Source of the DNA: an uncultured Eubacteriales bacterium
Lineage (GTDB): Bacteria; Bacillota; Clostridia; Lachnospirales; CAG-274
DNA: 10,078 bases
NCBI GenBank assembly: GCA_902496345.1
Contig: CABVAP010000082.1
Location: 1 to 10,078 of the forward strand
Direction: 5' to 3'
Notes under the pieces: generated by a model
Told to the model about the DNA's origin: nothing
What the model saw: only the letters and a program-made list of their open reading frames with translations
The model's database searches: none
Part shown: piece after piece, positions 1 to 6,892 of the stretch
How the letters are laid out: each line of letters opens with the position of its first letter
Numbering within the stretch: position 1 is the stretch's first letter
Program-made: the position numbers and the translations under genes

Positions 1-190
1 GTAGTAGCTATTTAAACTACTACGCTAATAAGTCTAACTTTTTGGGGTCACATCAAACCAACAGCCTTTTTTGGAATCTTTTTTTATAGTAAAAGGGTTT
101 CAAGTTCTATATAAATTGGATTTTGTAAAATCCTATTTTTTTACATAAGGGTAGGTAAGGGGGAACACCCACTGTTTTAATGTTTTTGTT
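1..190. other. Gene-free left edge with two small hairpins
   Basis: No coding region is recognisable here. Positions 1-23 form a hairpin with arms GTAGTAG and CTACTAC around a 9-nt loop. Positions 118-133 form a second dyad, GGATTT/AAATCC with loop TGTA, followed at 136-142 by seven T on the plus strand. That resembles a weak Rho-independent terminator for something transcribed rightward from outside the window. Read leftward, the same dyad lies about 60 nt after the stop of the DUF819 gene, but with a poor T-tract. It could serve either direction or neither. Confidence 0.4.
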
Positions 191-1366
191 TTACCCAAAT
201 AAGCTCATAATGTTGGCAACGATAAGACCTCCACCTGTTCCGACAACGTACCCCAAAAGTGCCATTATAATACCAACAGGTACAAGAGCACTTGAGTATG
301 TTCCAGCAAGAACAGGGGCAGTTGCAGTTCCACCAATGTTCGCTAAAGAAGCAACACAACAAGTGAAAATGTCTAATTTAAGCACTTTCGCGAGTATAAT
401 CATAATAACAACGTGGATAAATAAAATAACAAATCCTGATAATAACCAGATGTGAGCGTTACCAACGGCTCTAAGGTCAGCACGAGAGGCAATCAAAGCA
501 ACAACAATGTAAAGCATAACATTTGAGATTTCCTCTGTACCTTTTATTTTTCCAAAAGGTGTCATAGCAAAAACTATACCTAATACAGTTACAATAATAA
601 CAGTCCAAGTAGCAGAATCGAAAACAGGAAGATAACCGTTTATAACTCCACCAAGTTCCATACAGATAGCAGAAACTAAAAGACCAGAGCCTAACAATAA
701 AGCAATGTTTTGCCATTCAAGTTTTTTAGTGTTGGCTTTTGCCTCTTCTTCAAGAGCAGTACCAACTTCGTCAATAGTTTTAGTGTTGGCTTTTGTCCAT
801 TTGTTAAATCTTTTCGCCTGACCTATTGCCCATAAAAGGAACATAACATAAATAGTTGCACAAATAGAGTCCATTACAAGGGCATAAGCCATAGTTGCCT
901 CATTAACATCAAGGGCAGCCTGAATAGCGAGCATATTTCCACCACCGCCCATCCAGCTACCACATAAAGAGCCGAGTGCTTTCCAAGCACCCTCACCAAG
1001 TTCGCTGTGGAAAATGGCATAAGAAACAACAAATCCTAAAGCTATAGATAAAGTTGCAGCGAAAAATCCGATAAGCATTTTAGGTCCAAGTTTAATAATT
1101 TTCTTTAAGTCACAACGCAACAACATTACAAACAACATAGCATATAATATAGGGTTTTTGATGTCAGTATATGCCTCTTTTGTCGCACTTAAATCCCATA
1201 CATTTAACGTACATAAAATCATAAGACCTAAATAAATAAGTACAATTGGTGGGGCAAAATTGAAAATCATTTTTGCAGTTTTGCCTTTAAAGACTTTTGG
1301 TAAATTTATTAATACGGCAGCGATAAATATAAGGGCTGCGATATATAAAAATCCGTCTGTAATCAT
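191..1366 (-). CDS. DUF819 (YjcL-like) integral membrane protein, probable transporter
   Basis: This 391-residue polytopic membrane protein is almost entirely hydrophobic, with about ten or eleven membrane segments in two halves. A charged cytoplasmic-type linker at about 184-217 (KRFNKW...EEEAKANTKK) joins them. Each half carries a glycine-rich loop: GSWMGGGGN at 136-144 and ANIGGTATAP at 342-351, followed by GYVVGTGGG at 372-380. Such paired glycine-rich re-entrant loops are typical of inverted-repeat secondary transporters such as GltS. The segment TPFGKIKGTEEISNVMLY with ASRADL after it (269-299) is characteristic of the DUF819 family. The substrate is unknown, so transport is an inference from architecture. 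The ATG at 1364-1366 was chosen because AGGAGA (1372-1377) lies 5 nt upstream. An in-frame ATG 13 codons further up (1403-1405) has no such site and would place polar residues before the first helix. The gene is monocistronic as far as the window shows, with its own promoter region at 1410-1510. Confidence 0.85.
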   Translation of the reverse strand: MITDGFLYIAALIFIAAVLINLPKVFKGKTAKMIFNFAPPIVLIYLGLMILCTLNVWDLSATKEAYTDIKNPILYAMLFVMLLRCDLKKIIKLGPKMLIGFFAATLSIALGFVVSYAIFHSELGEGAWKALGSLCGSWMGGGGNMLAIQAALDVNEATMAYALVMDSICATIYVMFLLWAIGQAKRFNKWTKANTKTIDEVGTALEEEAKANTKKLEWQNIALLLGSGLLVSAICMELGGVINGYLPVFDSATWTVIIVTVLGIVFAMTPFGKIKGTEEISNVMLYIVVALIASRADLRAVGNAHIWLLSGFVILFIHVVIMIILAKVLKLDIFTCCVASLANIGGTATAPVLAGTYSSALVPVGIIMALLGYVVGTGGGLIVANIMSLFG

Positions 1367-1415
1367 AATATTCTCCTTTTCAAATATTTTAATGTTCAAG
1401 TACAATTAATATATT

Positions 1416-1477
1416 TGTATAATTAACATAATTAATGCCAATTATACATATTTTTATTGTTAAGCAACACTTGCTTA
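1416..1477 (-). promoter_or_regulatory. Promoter and operator-like palindromes of the DUF819 gene
   Basis: Read leftward, a TATAAT lies at 1441-1446. TTGCTT, 15 nt upstream of it (1462-1467), or TGTTGC at 17 nt could be the -35. Two perfect dyads overlap these elements: TAAGCAA-CAC-TTGCTTA (1461-1477, plus-strand reading) covers the -35 area, and TGTATAATT-N15-AATTATACA (1416-1448) covers the -10 and the start region. A regulator binding either site would occlude RNA polymerase, which suggests repression. The regulator is not identifiable from these motifs. The promoter call is moderate because the -35 is weak or its spacing short. Confidence 0.5.
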
Positions 1478-1491
1478 CTATTACACTAGAT

Positions 1492-1509
1492 TTTGTCTAT
1501 ATTTGTCTA
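1492..1509 (-). repeat. Direct repeat upstream of the DUF819 promoter
   Basis: The 8-mer TTTGTCTA occurs at 1492-1499 and again at 1502-1509 (TAGACAAA on the transcribed orientation), exactly 10 bp apart. It lies 15 bp upstream of the -35-region palindrome. Helically phased half-sites in this position are typical of an activator or cooperative regulator site. Function is inferred from position only. Confidence 0.4.
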
Positions 1510-1535
1510 CAAAAAAATAATTAACAAATAAATAA

Positions 1536-1556
1536 GCTGTCGCAGTATGCGACAGC
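1536..1556 (-). terminator. Terminator hairpin after ileS
   Basis: The perfect dyad has arms GCTGTCGCA and TGCGACAGC, 9 bp with a 3-nt loop, starting 42 nt beyond the ileS stop. Read leftward it is followed by TTATTTATTTG and later a run of seven T. The T-tract is interrupted, so termination may be moderate. It separates ileS from the DUF819 transcription unit. Confidence 0.65.
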
Positions 1557-1598
1557 CTACTTTATTTTTATATTCAATTAATCCTACATCTAAGAAAA

Positions 1599-4500
1599 TC
1601 AGATTTTTTCTACAGATAAAGTAACTTTTTCACCATTGATATTCCATTCTTTGCTGAATTTTCCAACACCCTCAATGATTTCATCAGCTAAAACATCTTC
1701 TTTAATGCTTTCGCCGTTTCTGTCAAAGATTTCTTTAATTTTAGCATTGTCAGAATAGAATACTTTAATTCTGTCAAGCACTTCAAAATCAGCGTCTTTA
1801 CGCATAGTCTGAATTTTGCTTATGATTTCACGAACAAAACCTTCTTCGATTAATTCATCAGTTAAAGTTGTTTCAAGAACAACAGTAACATTTTTATCGC
1901 TTTCAGCAACAAAACCGTCAGTTTGAGCATTGTCGATTAAAACATCATCTTCAGCGAGTTCAATGCTTTCGCCGTCAATTTCAAATTTAATAAGACCGTT
2001 TGTTTTAAGTTCATTCATAAGTTCAGAACCGTTTGCATTTTTAAGATGTTCACCGATTTTAGGAACAAGTTTGCCATATTTTTTACCAAGTGTACGAAGT
2101 TGTGGTTTAAAAGTATAGCTAGTGAAAGAAGAAACATCATCAGTAAATTCAAGAGCTTTAACGTTAAGCTCTTCTGTAACGATGTTGCAATACATTTCTG
2201 GAAGTTCTTTATCAGCTTTAACAAACATTTTACCGATAGGCTGACGGTTTTTAATACCAGAAGTATTTCTAGCAGCACGACCAGCAACAACCATACTTAA
2301 AACAAGTTCCATATTTTCTTCAAGCTCTTTGTCAACATATTCTTCGTGATATTCAGGGAAGTTGCACAAATGAACACTTTCAGGAGCGTCTTTATCAACT
2401 TTTCTAACAAGATTTTGATAAATGTTTTCAGTCATAAAAGGAACATAAGGAGCAGCAAGCTTAGCAAGTTCAGTTAAAACAGTATATAAAGTCATATAAG
2501 CATTAACTTTATCTTGTGGCATATCTTTGCCCCAGAATCTTTCACGAGAACGACGAACGTACCAGTTACTAAGTTCATCAACAAAGTCGCTCATAGCTCT
2601 TGAAGATTCAGTAAGTTTATAGTTTTCAAGACATTCATCAACATACTTGATTAAAGAGTTGAGTTTAGAAAGAACCCATTTGTCCATTGGAGGCAATTTG
2701 TCGTATTCAAGTTTGTAGTCATTAGGATTAAAATTATCAATATTAGCATAAAGTACAAAGAACGCATAAGTGTTCCAGAAAGTACCCATAAATTTTCTTT
2801 GACCTTCGTTTACAGCTTCTTCATAGAATCGGCTAGGTAACCAAGGGGCGCTATTAGTATAGAAATACCAACGAACAGCGTCAGCACCTTGTTTATTAAG
2901 AACAGACCAAGGGTCAACAACATTTCCTTTGTGTTTACTCATTTTCTGACCGTCTTTATCCTGAACGTGACCTAAAACGATAACGTTTTCGTAAGGAGCT
3001 TTGTCAAAGAGTAAAGTAGATATTGCCATAAGAGTGTAGAACCAACCTCTAGTTTGGTCAACAGCTTCAGAGATGAAGTTAGCTGGGAAGTTCTTTTCAA
3101 ATTCTTCTTTATTTTCAAAAGGATAGTGTAACTGTGCGAAAGGCATAGAACCAGAGTCAAACCAACAGTCAATAACTTCTGAAACACGTTTCATTTTCTT
3201 TCCGCATTTTGGACAGTTAAGGAAAACATTGTCGATATAAGGTTTGTGAAGTTCAATATCATCAGGACAGTTATCGCTCATCTGTTTAAGTTCTTCGATA
3301 CTTCCGATTGCGTGTCTGTGACCGCATTCACATTCCCAAATAGGGAGAGGAGTACCCCAATATCTCTCACGGCTAAGACCCCAGTCGATAACGTTTTCAA
3401 GGAAGTTTCCGAAACGACCGTGTTTAATGTTATCTGGCATCCAGTTTACAGTTTCGTTATTAGCAACAAGTCTGTCACGAACCTCTGTCATTTTGATGAA
3501 CCAAGTATCTCTTGCATAGTAAAGAAGTGGAGTGTCACATCTCCAACAGAAAGGATAGCTGTGTTCAAAAGGTAAAGCAGCAAAAAGTTTACCATTTTCT
3601 TTAAGATTTTCAATAACGAGTTTGTCAGTATCTTTAACAAACATACCTTTCCAAGGAGTAACTTCATCAGTCATTTTACCTTGTTCGTCAACAAGCTGAA
3701 CAAAAGGTAAATCGTATTTTTTACCAACTTTAGCATCGTCTTCACCAAAAGCAGGTGCGATATGAACGATACCTGTACCGTCAGTAAGAGTTACATAAGA
3801 ATCACAAGTAACAAAGTAAGCCTTTTTGTCAGGAGTAACAAAGTCAAAAAGTGGTTCATATTCAGTATATTCAAGGTCGCTACCTTTCATAGTTTCGATA
3901 ACTTCAAATTCTTTGTCAGAAAGAACAGAAGAAGTAAGAGCGTCTGCAAGAATATAAACTTCGCCGTCACAATTAACTTTAACATAGTCTTCATTAGCGT
4001 TTACACAAAGTGCAACGTTAGAAGGTAAAGTCCAAGGTGTAGTTGTCCAAGCGAGGAAATATTCGTTGTCTTTGCCTTTTAATTTAAATTTAGCGATAGC
4101 AGAAACCTCTTTAACGTCTTTATAACCCTGAGCAACTTCGTGGCTAGAAAGAGCTGTACCACATCTAGGGCAATAAGGAACGATTTTGTGACCTTTATAT
4201 AAAAGGCCCTTGTCCCAAATTTGTTTTAAAGCCCACCAAACAGACTCAATGTAGTCATTGTGATAAGTAACATAAGGGTTATCCATATCAGCCCAGAAAC
4301 CAACTCTGTCGCTCATCTCTCTCCATTCAGTTTCATATTTAAAAACACTTTCTTTACATTTTTTGATGAAAGGTTCAACGCCGTATTCTTCAATTTGTGG
4401 TTTACCACTAATGCCGAGAACTTTTTCGATTTCAAGTTCAACAGGAAGACCGTGAGTATCCCAGCCGGCTTTTCTTAAAACCTGATAACCTTTCATAGTT

Positions 4501-4715
4501 TTGTATCTAGGGATAATATCTTTAACAACACGAGTTATGATGTGTCCGATATGTGGTTTGCCGTTAGCAGTTGGAGGGCCGTCAAAGAATGTGAAACGAG
4601 GGCAGCCTTCTCTCTTCTCTATACTTTTTCCAAATATATTGTTCTCTTTCCAGAAAGATAAAATTTCTTTTTCTCTTTCAACAAAGTCTAAATTTGTTGT
4701 AACTTTGTCATACAC
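1599..4715 (-). CDS. ileS: Isoleucyl-tRNA synthetase, long eukaryote-like type (IleRS2-like)
   Basis: This 1038-residue class I synthetase charges tRNA-Ile with isoleucine in the cytosol. Visible motifs are GPPTANGKPHIGH with HIGH at 55-58, an editing (CP1) domain containing AWTTTPWTLPSN near 222-233 and GTGIVHIAPAFGEDD at 313-327, the class I stretch RYWGTPLPIWEC near 451-462, and KMSKH at 591-595. Cysteine pairs C182/C185, C390/C393, C462/C464 and C501/C504 suggest metal-binding knuckles. The length, the GKPHIGH context and the lack of a terminal zinc finger match the long IleRS type common in Clostridia and archaea/eukaryotes rather than the roughly 930-residue type 1 enzyme. Members of that class often tolerate mupirocin; this is family knowledge, not shown here. 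The start is GTG (4713-4715), 7 nt after AGGAGGT (4723-4729); no better upstream start exists. The gene has its own promoter and a hairpin terminator, and no T-box precedes it. Confidence 0.97.
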   Translation of the reverse strand: MYDKVTTNLDFVEREKEILSFWKENNIFGKSIEKREGCPRFTFFDGPPTANGKPHIGHIITRVVKDIIPRYKTMKGYQVLRKAGWDTHGLPVELEIEKVLGISGKPQIEEYGVEPFIKKCKESVFKYETEWREMSDRVGFWADMDNPYVTYHNDYIESVWWALKQIWDKGLLYKGHKIVPYCPRCGTALSSHEVAQGYKDVKEVSAIAKFKLKGKDNEYFLAWTTTPWTLPSNVALCVNANEDYVKVNCDGEVYILADALTSSVLSDKEFEVIETMKGSDLEYTEYEPLFDFVTPDKKAYFVTCDSYVTLTDGTGIVHIAPAFGEDDAKVGKKYDLPFVQLVDEQGKMTDEVTPWKGMFVKDTDKLVIENLKENGKLFAALPFEHSYPFCWRCDTPLLYYARDTWFIKMTEVRDRLVANNETVNWMPDNIKHGRFGNFLENVIDWGLSRERYWGTPLPIWECECGHRHAIGSIEELKQMSDNCPDDIELHKPYIDNVFLNCPKCGKKMKRVSEVIDCWFDSGSMPFAQLHYPFENKEEFEKNFPANFISEAVDQTRGWFYTLMAISTLLFDKAPYENVIVLGHVQDKDGQKMSKHKGNVVDPWSVLNKQGADAVRWYFYTNSAPWLPSRFYEEAVNEGQRKFMGTFWNTYAFFVLYANIDNFNPNDYKLEYDKLPPMDKWVLSKLNSLIKYVDECLENYKLTESSRAMSDFVDELSNWYVRRSRERFWGKDMPQDKVNAYMTLYTVLTELAKLAAPYVPFMTENIYQNLVRKVDKDAPESVHLCNFPEYHEEYVDKELEENMELVLSMVVAGRAARNTSGIKNRQPIGKMFVKADKELPEMYCNIVTEELNVKALEFTDDVSSFTSYTFKPQLRTLGKKYGKLVPKIGEHLKNANGSELMNELKTNGLIKFEIDGESIELAEDDVLIDNAQTDGFVAESDKNVTVVLETTLTDELIEEGFVREIISKIQTMRKDADFEVLDRIKVFYSDNAKIKEIFDRNGESIKEDVLADEIIEGVGKFSKEWNINGEKVTLSVEKI

Positions 4716-4730
4716 AGTAAAGACCTCCTT

Positions 4731-4750
4731 TTAAGTGTACATACTTAAAC
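4731..4750 (-). promoter_or_regulatory. 5'-terminal hairpin in the ileS leader
   Basis: Arms TTTAAGT and ACTTAAA (7 bp, 6-nt loop ATGTAC) lie between the predicted transcription start and the AGGAGGT ribosome binding site. A hairpin at the very 5' end can protect an mRNA or influence ribosome access. Which, if either, applies here is not known. Confidence 0.45.
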
Positions 4751-4753
4751 TTT

Positions 4754-4783
4754 ATTATACAGGGTTTACCCCTTGTATGTAAA
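4754..4783 (-). promoter_or_regulatory. ileS promoter with an internal dyad
   Basis: Read leftward: TTTACA (4778-4783), an 18-nt spacer, then TATAAT (4754-4759); shifting the -35 by one base gives 17 nt. The spacer contains a near-palindrome whose outer arms ATACA and TGTAT are perfect and whose inner GGG...CCC also pairs with one bulged base. It runs from inside the -35 into the -10, an operator-like placement. Transcription should start near 4747, about 30 nt before the GTG, leaving no room for a riboswitch. Confidence 0.7.
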
Positions 4784-4873
4784 GGTTTTTTTAAAAAAAT
4801 TTTAAATTTTTCCAAAAATTTTTTGAAATATAAAGTATCATATAGCTTTGATTAAAACCGTAACATTTTATAT

Positions 4874-5089
4874 TTAATTATTTTCTTTCATAAGTTCTTC
4901 AATATTTTCGGGCGTTGCCATAACTCCAGAACCATAAGTTATAAGGTCACCGGAAATATCTTCTGTTTGCTCTGTTTCAGAAATTGTTTCTGAATTTGTG
5001 ACAATACTATCTTGCTCATAGGAACAGCCAGAAAAAATGCCAAAGGCAAAAATTGAAATAGCTGTGCCTATCATAAATTTTTCTTTCAT
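4874..5089 (-). CDS. Small putative lipoprotein, function unknown
   Basis: The 71-residue product begins with a short basic n-region (MKEK) and a hydrophobic core, followed by a lipobox-like F19-S20-G21-C22, so lipidation at Cys22 and membrane anchoring on the outer face are likely. The mature part of about 50 residues is acidic and rich in Ser, Thr and Glu (about 23-46), consistent with a flexible linker. It then ends in a compact stretch, ITYGSGVMATPENIEELMKE, that may form a short helix. I do not recognise a family. The ATG is supported by AGAGG at 5098-5102 (8-nt spacing) and by a very good promoter at 5121-5149. It is divergent from tyrS and upstream of ileS in the same direction. No clear GC-rich terminator separates it from ileS, so read-through into ileS is possible. 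Confidence 0.75.
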   Translation of the reverse strand: MKEKFMIGTAISIFAFGIFSGCSYEQDSIVTNSETISETEQTEDISGDLITYGSGVMATPENIEELMKENN

Positions 5090-5116
5090 AGATAAAACCT
5101 CTTTTCGTTTGCATTG

Positions 5117-5150
5117 CTTGATTATAGCACTTTTTTATGGCTCAATCAAG
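5117..5150 (-). promoter_or_regulatory. Promoter of the lipoprotein gene within a dyad
   Basis: Read leftward: TTGATT (5144-5149), a 17-nt spacer, TATAAT (5121-5126). This is close to the vegetative sigma-A consensus. The perfect inverted repeat CTTGATT...AATCAAG (5117-5123 and 5144-5150) covers the -35 and runs into the -10, so the same bases may form an operator. The dyad could also be a chance product of the two hexamers. Confidence 0.7.
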
Positions 5151-5197
5151 TTTATAATATTGCACAAAAATTGTAAATAAATTTTTCAAAAAAGTTG

Positions 5198-5226
5198 TTG
5201 CAATCAAATAAACTTAATGTTATAAT
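5198..5226 (+). promoter_or_regulatory. Promoter of the tyrS T-box leader
   Basis: TTGCAA (5198-5203), a 17-nt spacer and TATAAT (5221-5226) place the transcription start near 5233. That is just ahead of Stem I of the T-box, and the promoter is divergent from the lipoprotein promoter about 50 bp away. Confidence 0.75.
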
Positions 5227-5232
5227 TCTTCT

Positions 5233-5480
5233 TAATTGATAAAATATGCTTTATAGCGATGATTTGAAGAAAATGTTTTGTGGTTACAAAAACAGAGAGC
5301 AAAGTGGTTGGTGTGAACTTTGTAGAACATAAAATAAACTTACGTTCAATGAGCTACCCTTTTGGGCGTCTTCTGTGCGTTAAACAGATAAGAGGTGCAG
5401 TTTTTGCATAAATTAAGGTGGTACCACGGTCTTTCGTCCTTAGCGATTTTCGTTGAGGATTAAAGACCTTTTTTATTTAC
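5233..5480 (+). promoter_or_regulatory. Tyrosine T-box riboswitch upstream of tyrS
   Basis: The leader reads uncharged tRNA-Tyr and lets transcription continue into tyrS. Stem I closes by TAGC (5253-5256) with GCTA (about 5353-5356) and contains a kink-turn-like GATGA. Its distal part has AGAGAGC, then the hairpin loop GGTTGGTGTGA closed by CAAAGT/ACTTTG. The specifier loop presents UAC at 5341-5343, a tyrosine codon, followed by G and the stem base UUCAA pairing with UUGAA. A Stem III follows (TCTT/CTGT with ACAG/AAGA, about 5370-5392). The T-box AAGGTGGTACCACG (5415-5428) shows UGGU at 5419-5422, complementary to an ACCA acceptor end. The antiterminator pairs TAAGG with CCTTA (5414-5418/5438-5442) and ACG with CGT (5426-5428/5435-5437) around the UGGUACC bulge. 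The specifier, the A discriminator and the downstream gene all agree on tyrosine. Confidence 0.96.
5428..5474 (+). terminator. T-box regulated intrinsic terminator
   Basis: GGTCTTT (5428-5434) pairs with AAAGACC (5462-5468), and the inner TCCTTAGCG (5437-5445) pairs with CGTTGAGGA (5451-5459, two G-U pairs) around ATTTT. Six T follow. The left arm shares bases with the antiterminator, so the two folds are mutually exclusive, as expected for a T-box. Confidence 0.93.
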
Positions 5481-5532
5481 ACTTATAAACTAACAAAAAT
5501 AATTTTAAAATTTTTAATCTAGGAAAGGAAAA

Positions 5533-5553
5533 GCTATTAGAAAAATAGCAGGT
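5533..5553 (+). promoter_or_regulatory. Hairpin and ribosome binding site before tyrS
   Basis: GCTATT and AATAGC (5533-5538/5544-5549) form a 6-bp hairpin with loop AGAAA. Its 3' arm overlaps AGCAGGT (5547-5553), the likely Shine-Dalgarno, which matches AGGAGGT except one base and lies 6 nt before the ATG. A stronger AGGAAAGG at 5521-5528 sits 31 nt from the start, too far unless the hairpin brings it closer. Start-site accessibility may therefore depend on this stem. Confidence 0.45.
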
Positions 5554-5559
5554 AAAAAA

Positions 5560-6786
5560 ATGTCAAATGTATTTGATACTTTAAAAGAACGTGGGTTCCT
5601 TGAACAAGCAACACACGAAGAAGAAATAAGAGAAATGCTCGGTAAGGAAAAAGTAACTTTTTATATAGGCTTTGACCCAACAGCAGACAGTCTTACAGTA
5701 GGTCATTTCCTTACAGTTATGGCTATGAGCCATTTACAAAGAGCAGGTCACAGACCAATTGCTTTAGTTGGTGGTGGTACCGGTATGGTTGGTGACCCAA
5801 CAGACAGAACAGATATGAGAAGAATGATGAACGATGCAGAAATCCAACACAATGTTGATTGTTTCAAAAAACAGCTTTCTCGTTTCATTGACTTTTCAGA
5901 TGATAAAGCTATCATTGTAAACAATGCAGACTGGCTCAGAAGCCTTAACTATATCGACTTTATCAGAGATATAGGTGTACATTTCTCTGTAAACAGAATG
6001 CTTACAGCAGATTGTTTTAAAACAAGAATGGAAAGAGGACTTTCTTTCTTTGAATTTAACTATATGCTTATGCAAAGCTATGACTTCCTTGAGTTAAACA
6101 AACGCTATGGCTGTAAACTTGAACTTGGTGGAAATGACCAATGGTCAAATATCCTTGGTGGTGTTGAACTTATAAGACGTGTAGAAAATAAGAGTGCTTA
6201 CGGTCTTACGTTCAAACTTTTAACAACAAGTGACGGAAAGAAAATGGGTAAAACACAAAAAGGTGCAGTATGGCTTGACCCAGATAAAACATCACCTTAT
6301 GAATTTTATCAATACTGGAGAAATATCGCAGACGGTGACGTTGGAAAATGTTTAGGACTACTTACTTTCTTGCCAATGGACGAAGTTCGCGAACTTTCAG
6401 CATTGCAGGATAACAAAATCAATCACGCAAAAGAAGTTTTAGCGTATGAACTCACAAAAATTGTTCACGGTGATGACGAAGCTAAAAAAGCACAAACAGC
6501 AGCTCGTTCACTCTTTGGTGGTGCAGGCGCAGGTGGTTCTGTTCCAACTACAGAAATTTCAAAAGCTGATTTTGGTGACGGAATAGGCATAATTGAAGCA
6601 CTTGAAAAAACAAAATTAAGTCCATCAAGAGGGGAATCAAGAAGATTAATTCAACAAGGTGGCGTTAAAGTTGCTGACAAAAAAGTTGAAACAATCGACT
6701 ATGTTATAACTACAGATGTATTTGAAAATGATGAAGTTTTAATTCAAAAAGGTAAAAAAGCATTCCATAGAATTAAACTTGTGTAG
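5560..6786 (+). CDS. tyrS: Tyrosyl-tRNA synthetase
   Basis: This cytosolic class I synthetase of 408 residues charges tRNA-Tyr. Residues that bind tyrosine in the Geobacillus enzyme have counterparts here: Y35 in FYIGFDP, D79 in GMVGDP, Y168 and Q172 in FNYMLMQ, D175 and Q194 in GGNDQW. The HIGH equivalent is TVGH (46-49, in DPTADSLTVGHF) and the KMSKS equivalent is KMGKT (228-232). A C-terminal S4-like RNA-binding domain occupies about 350-408, with SRGESRRLIQQGGVKV at 356-371. Length is slightly less than that of typical bacterial TyrRS. It resembles the TyrS rather than the TyrZ branch by GH and KMGKT. Expression is controlled by the tyrosine T-box leader. The ATG follows AGCAGGT at 6 nt spacing. 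A strong hairpin closes the unit just after the stop. Confidence 0.98.
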   Translation: MSNVFDTLKERGFLEQATHEEEIREMLGKEKVTFYIGFDPTADSLTVGHFLTVMAMSHLQRAGHRPIALVGGGTGMVGDPTDRTDMRRMMNDAEIQHNVDCFKKQLSRFIDFSDDKAIIVNNADWLRSLNYIDFIRDIGVHFSVNRMLTADCFKTRMERGLSFFEFNYMLMQSYDFLELNKRYGCKLELGGNDQWSNILGGVELIRRVENKSAYGLTFKLLTTSDGKKMGKTQKGAVWLDPDKTSPYEFYQYWRNIADGDVGKCLGLLTFLPMDEVRELSALQDNKINHAKEVLAYELTKIVHGDDEAKKAQTAARSLFGGAGAGGSVPTTEISKADFGDGIGIIEALEKTKLSPSRGESRRLIQQGGVKVADKKVETIDYVITTDVFENDEVLIQKGKKAFHRIKLV

Positions 6787-6806
6787 TTTATAATGATTAT
6801 ATAAAG

Positions 6807-6840
6807 ACCCTCACCCTTTTTATCATAGAAGGGTGGGGGT
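6807..6840 (+). terminator. Terminator hairpin after tyrS
   Basis: Arms ACCCTCACCCTT and AAGGGTGGGGGT pair over 12 bp (one T-G) around a 10-nt loop, starting 20 nt after the stop codon. The following T-tract is weak (TTTCAAAAAG, then six T 11 nt later), so some read-through into the dUTPase gene is plausible. No convincing separate promoter was seen for that gene. Confidence 0.75.
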
Positions 6841-6892
6841 TTCAAAAAGTGTTTTTTCAAGGTCTGAAATAAAATTTTGTTAGGAGAAAAAA

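Noticed and set aside
1367..1405. N-terminal extension of the DUF819 protein starting at the ATG 1403-1405
   Set aside because: No Shine-Dalgarno precedes that ATG, whereas AGGAGA sits 5 nt before the internal ATG at 1364-1366; the extension is polar and overlaps the untranslated leader.
1599..4715. Open frames of 60-110 codons on the plus strand across ileS
   Set aside because: They are antisense shadows of a full-length, motif-complete synthetase and have no ribosome binding sites or recognisable domains.
4716..4873. T-box or other riboswitch ahead of ileS
   Set aside because: No TGGNACC motif, specifier loop or terminator was found, and the promoter lies only about 30-65 nt from the start codon.
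4790..4873. Terminator between the lipoprotein gene and ileS
   Set aside because: Only A+T-only near-palindromes (CAAAAAATTTTTGG type) occur; these arise easily by chance at this base composition.
6841..6892. Promoter for the dUTPase gene, with a TAAAAT at 6870-6875
   Set aside because: No acceptable -35 hexamer lies 16-18 nt upstream; read-through of the tyrS hairpin is as likely.
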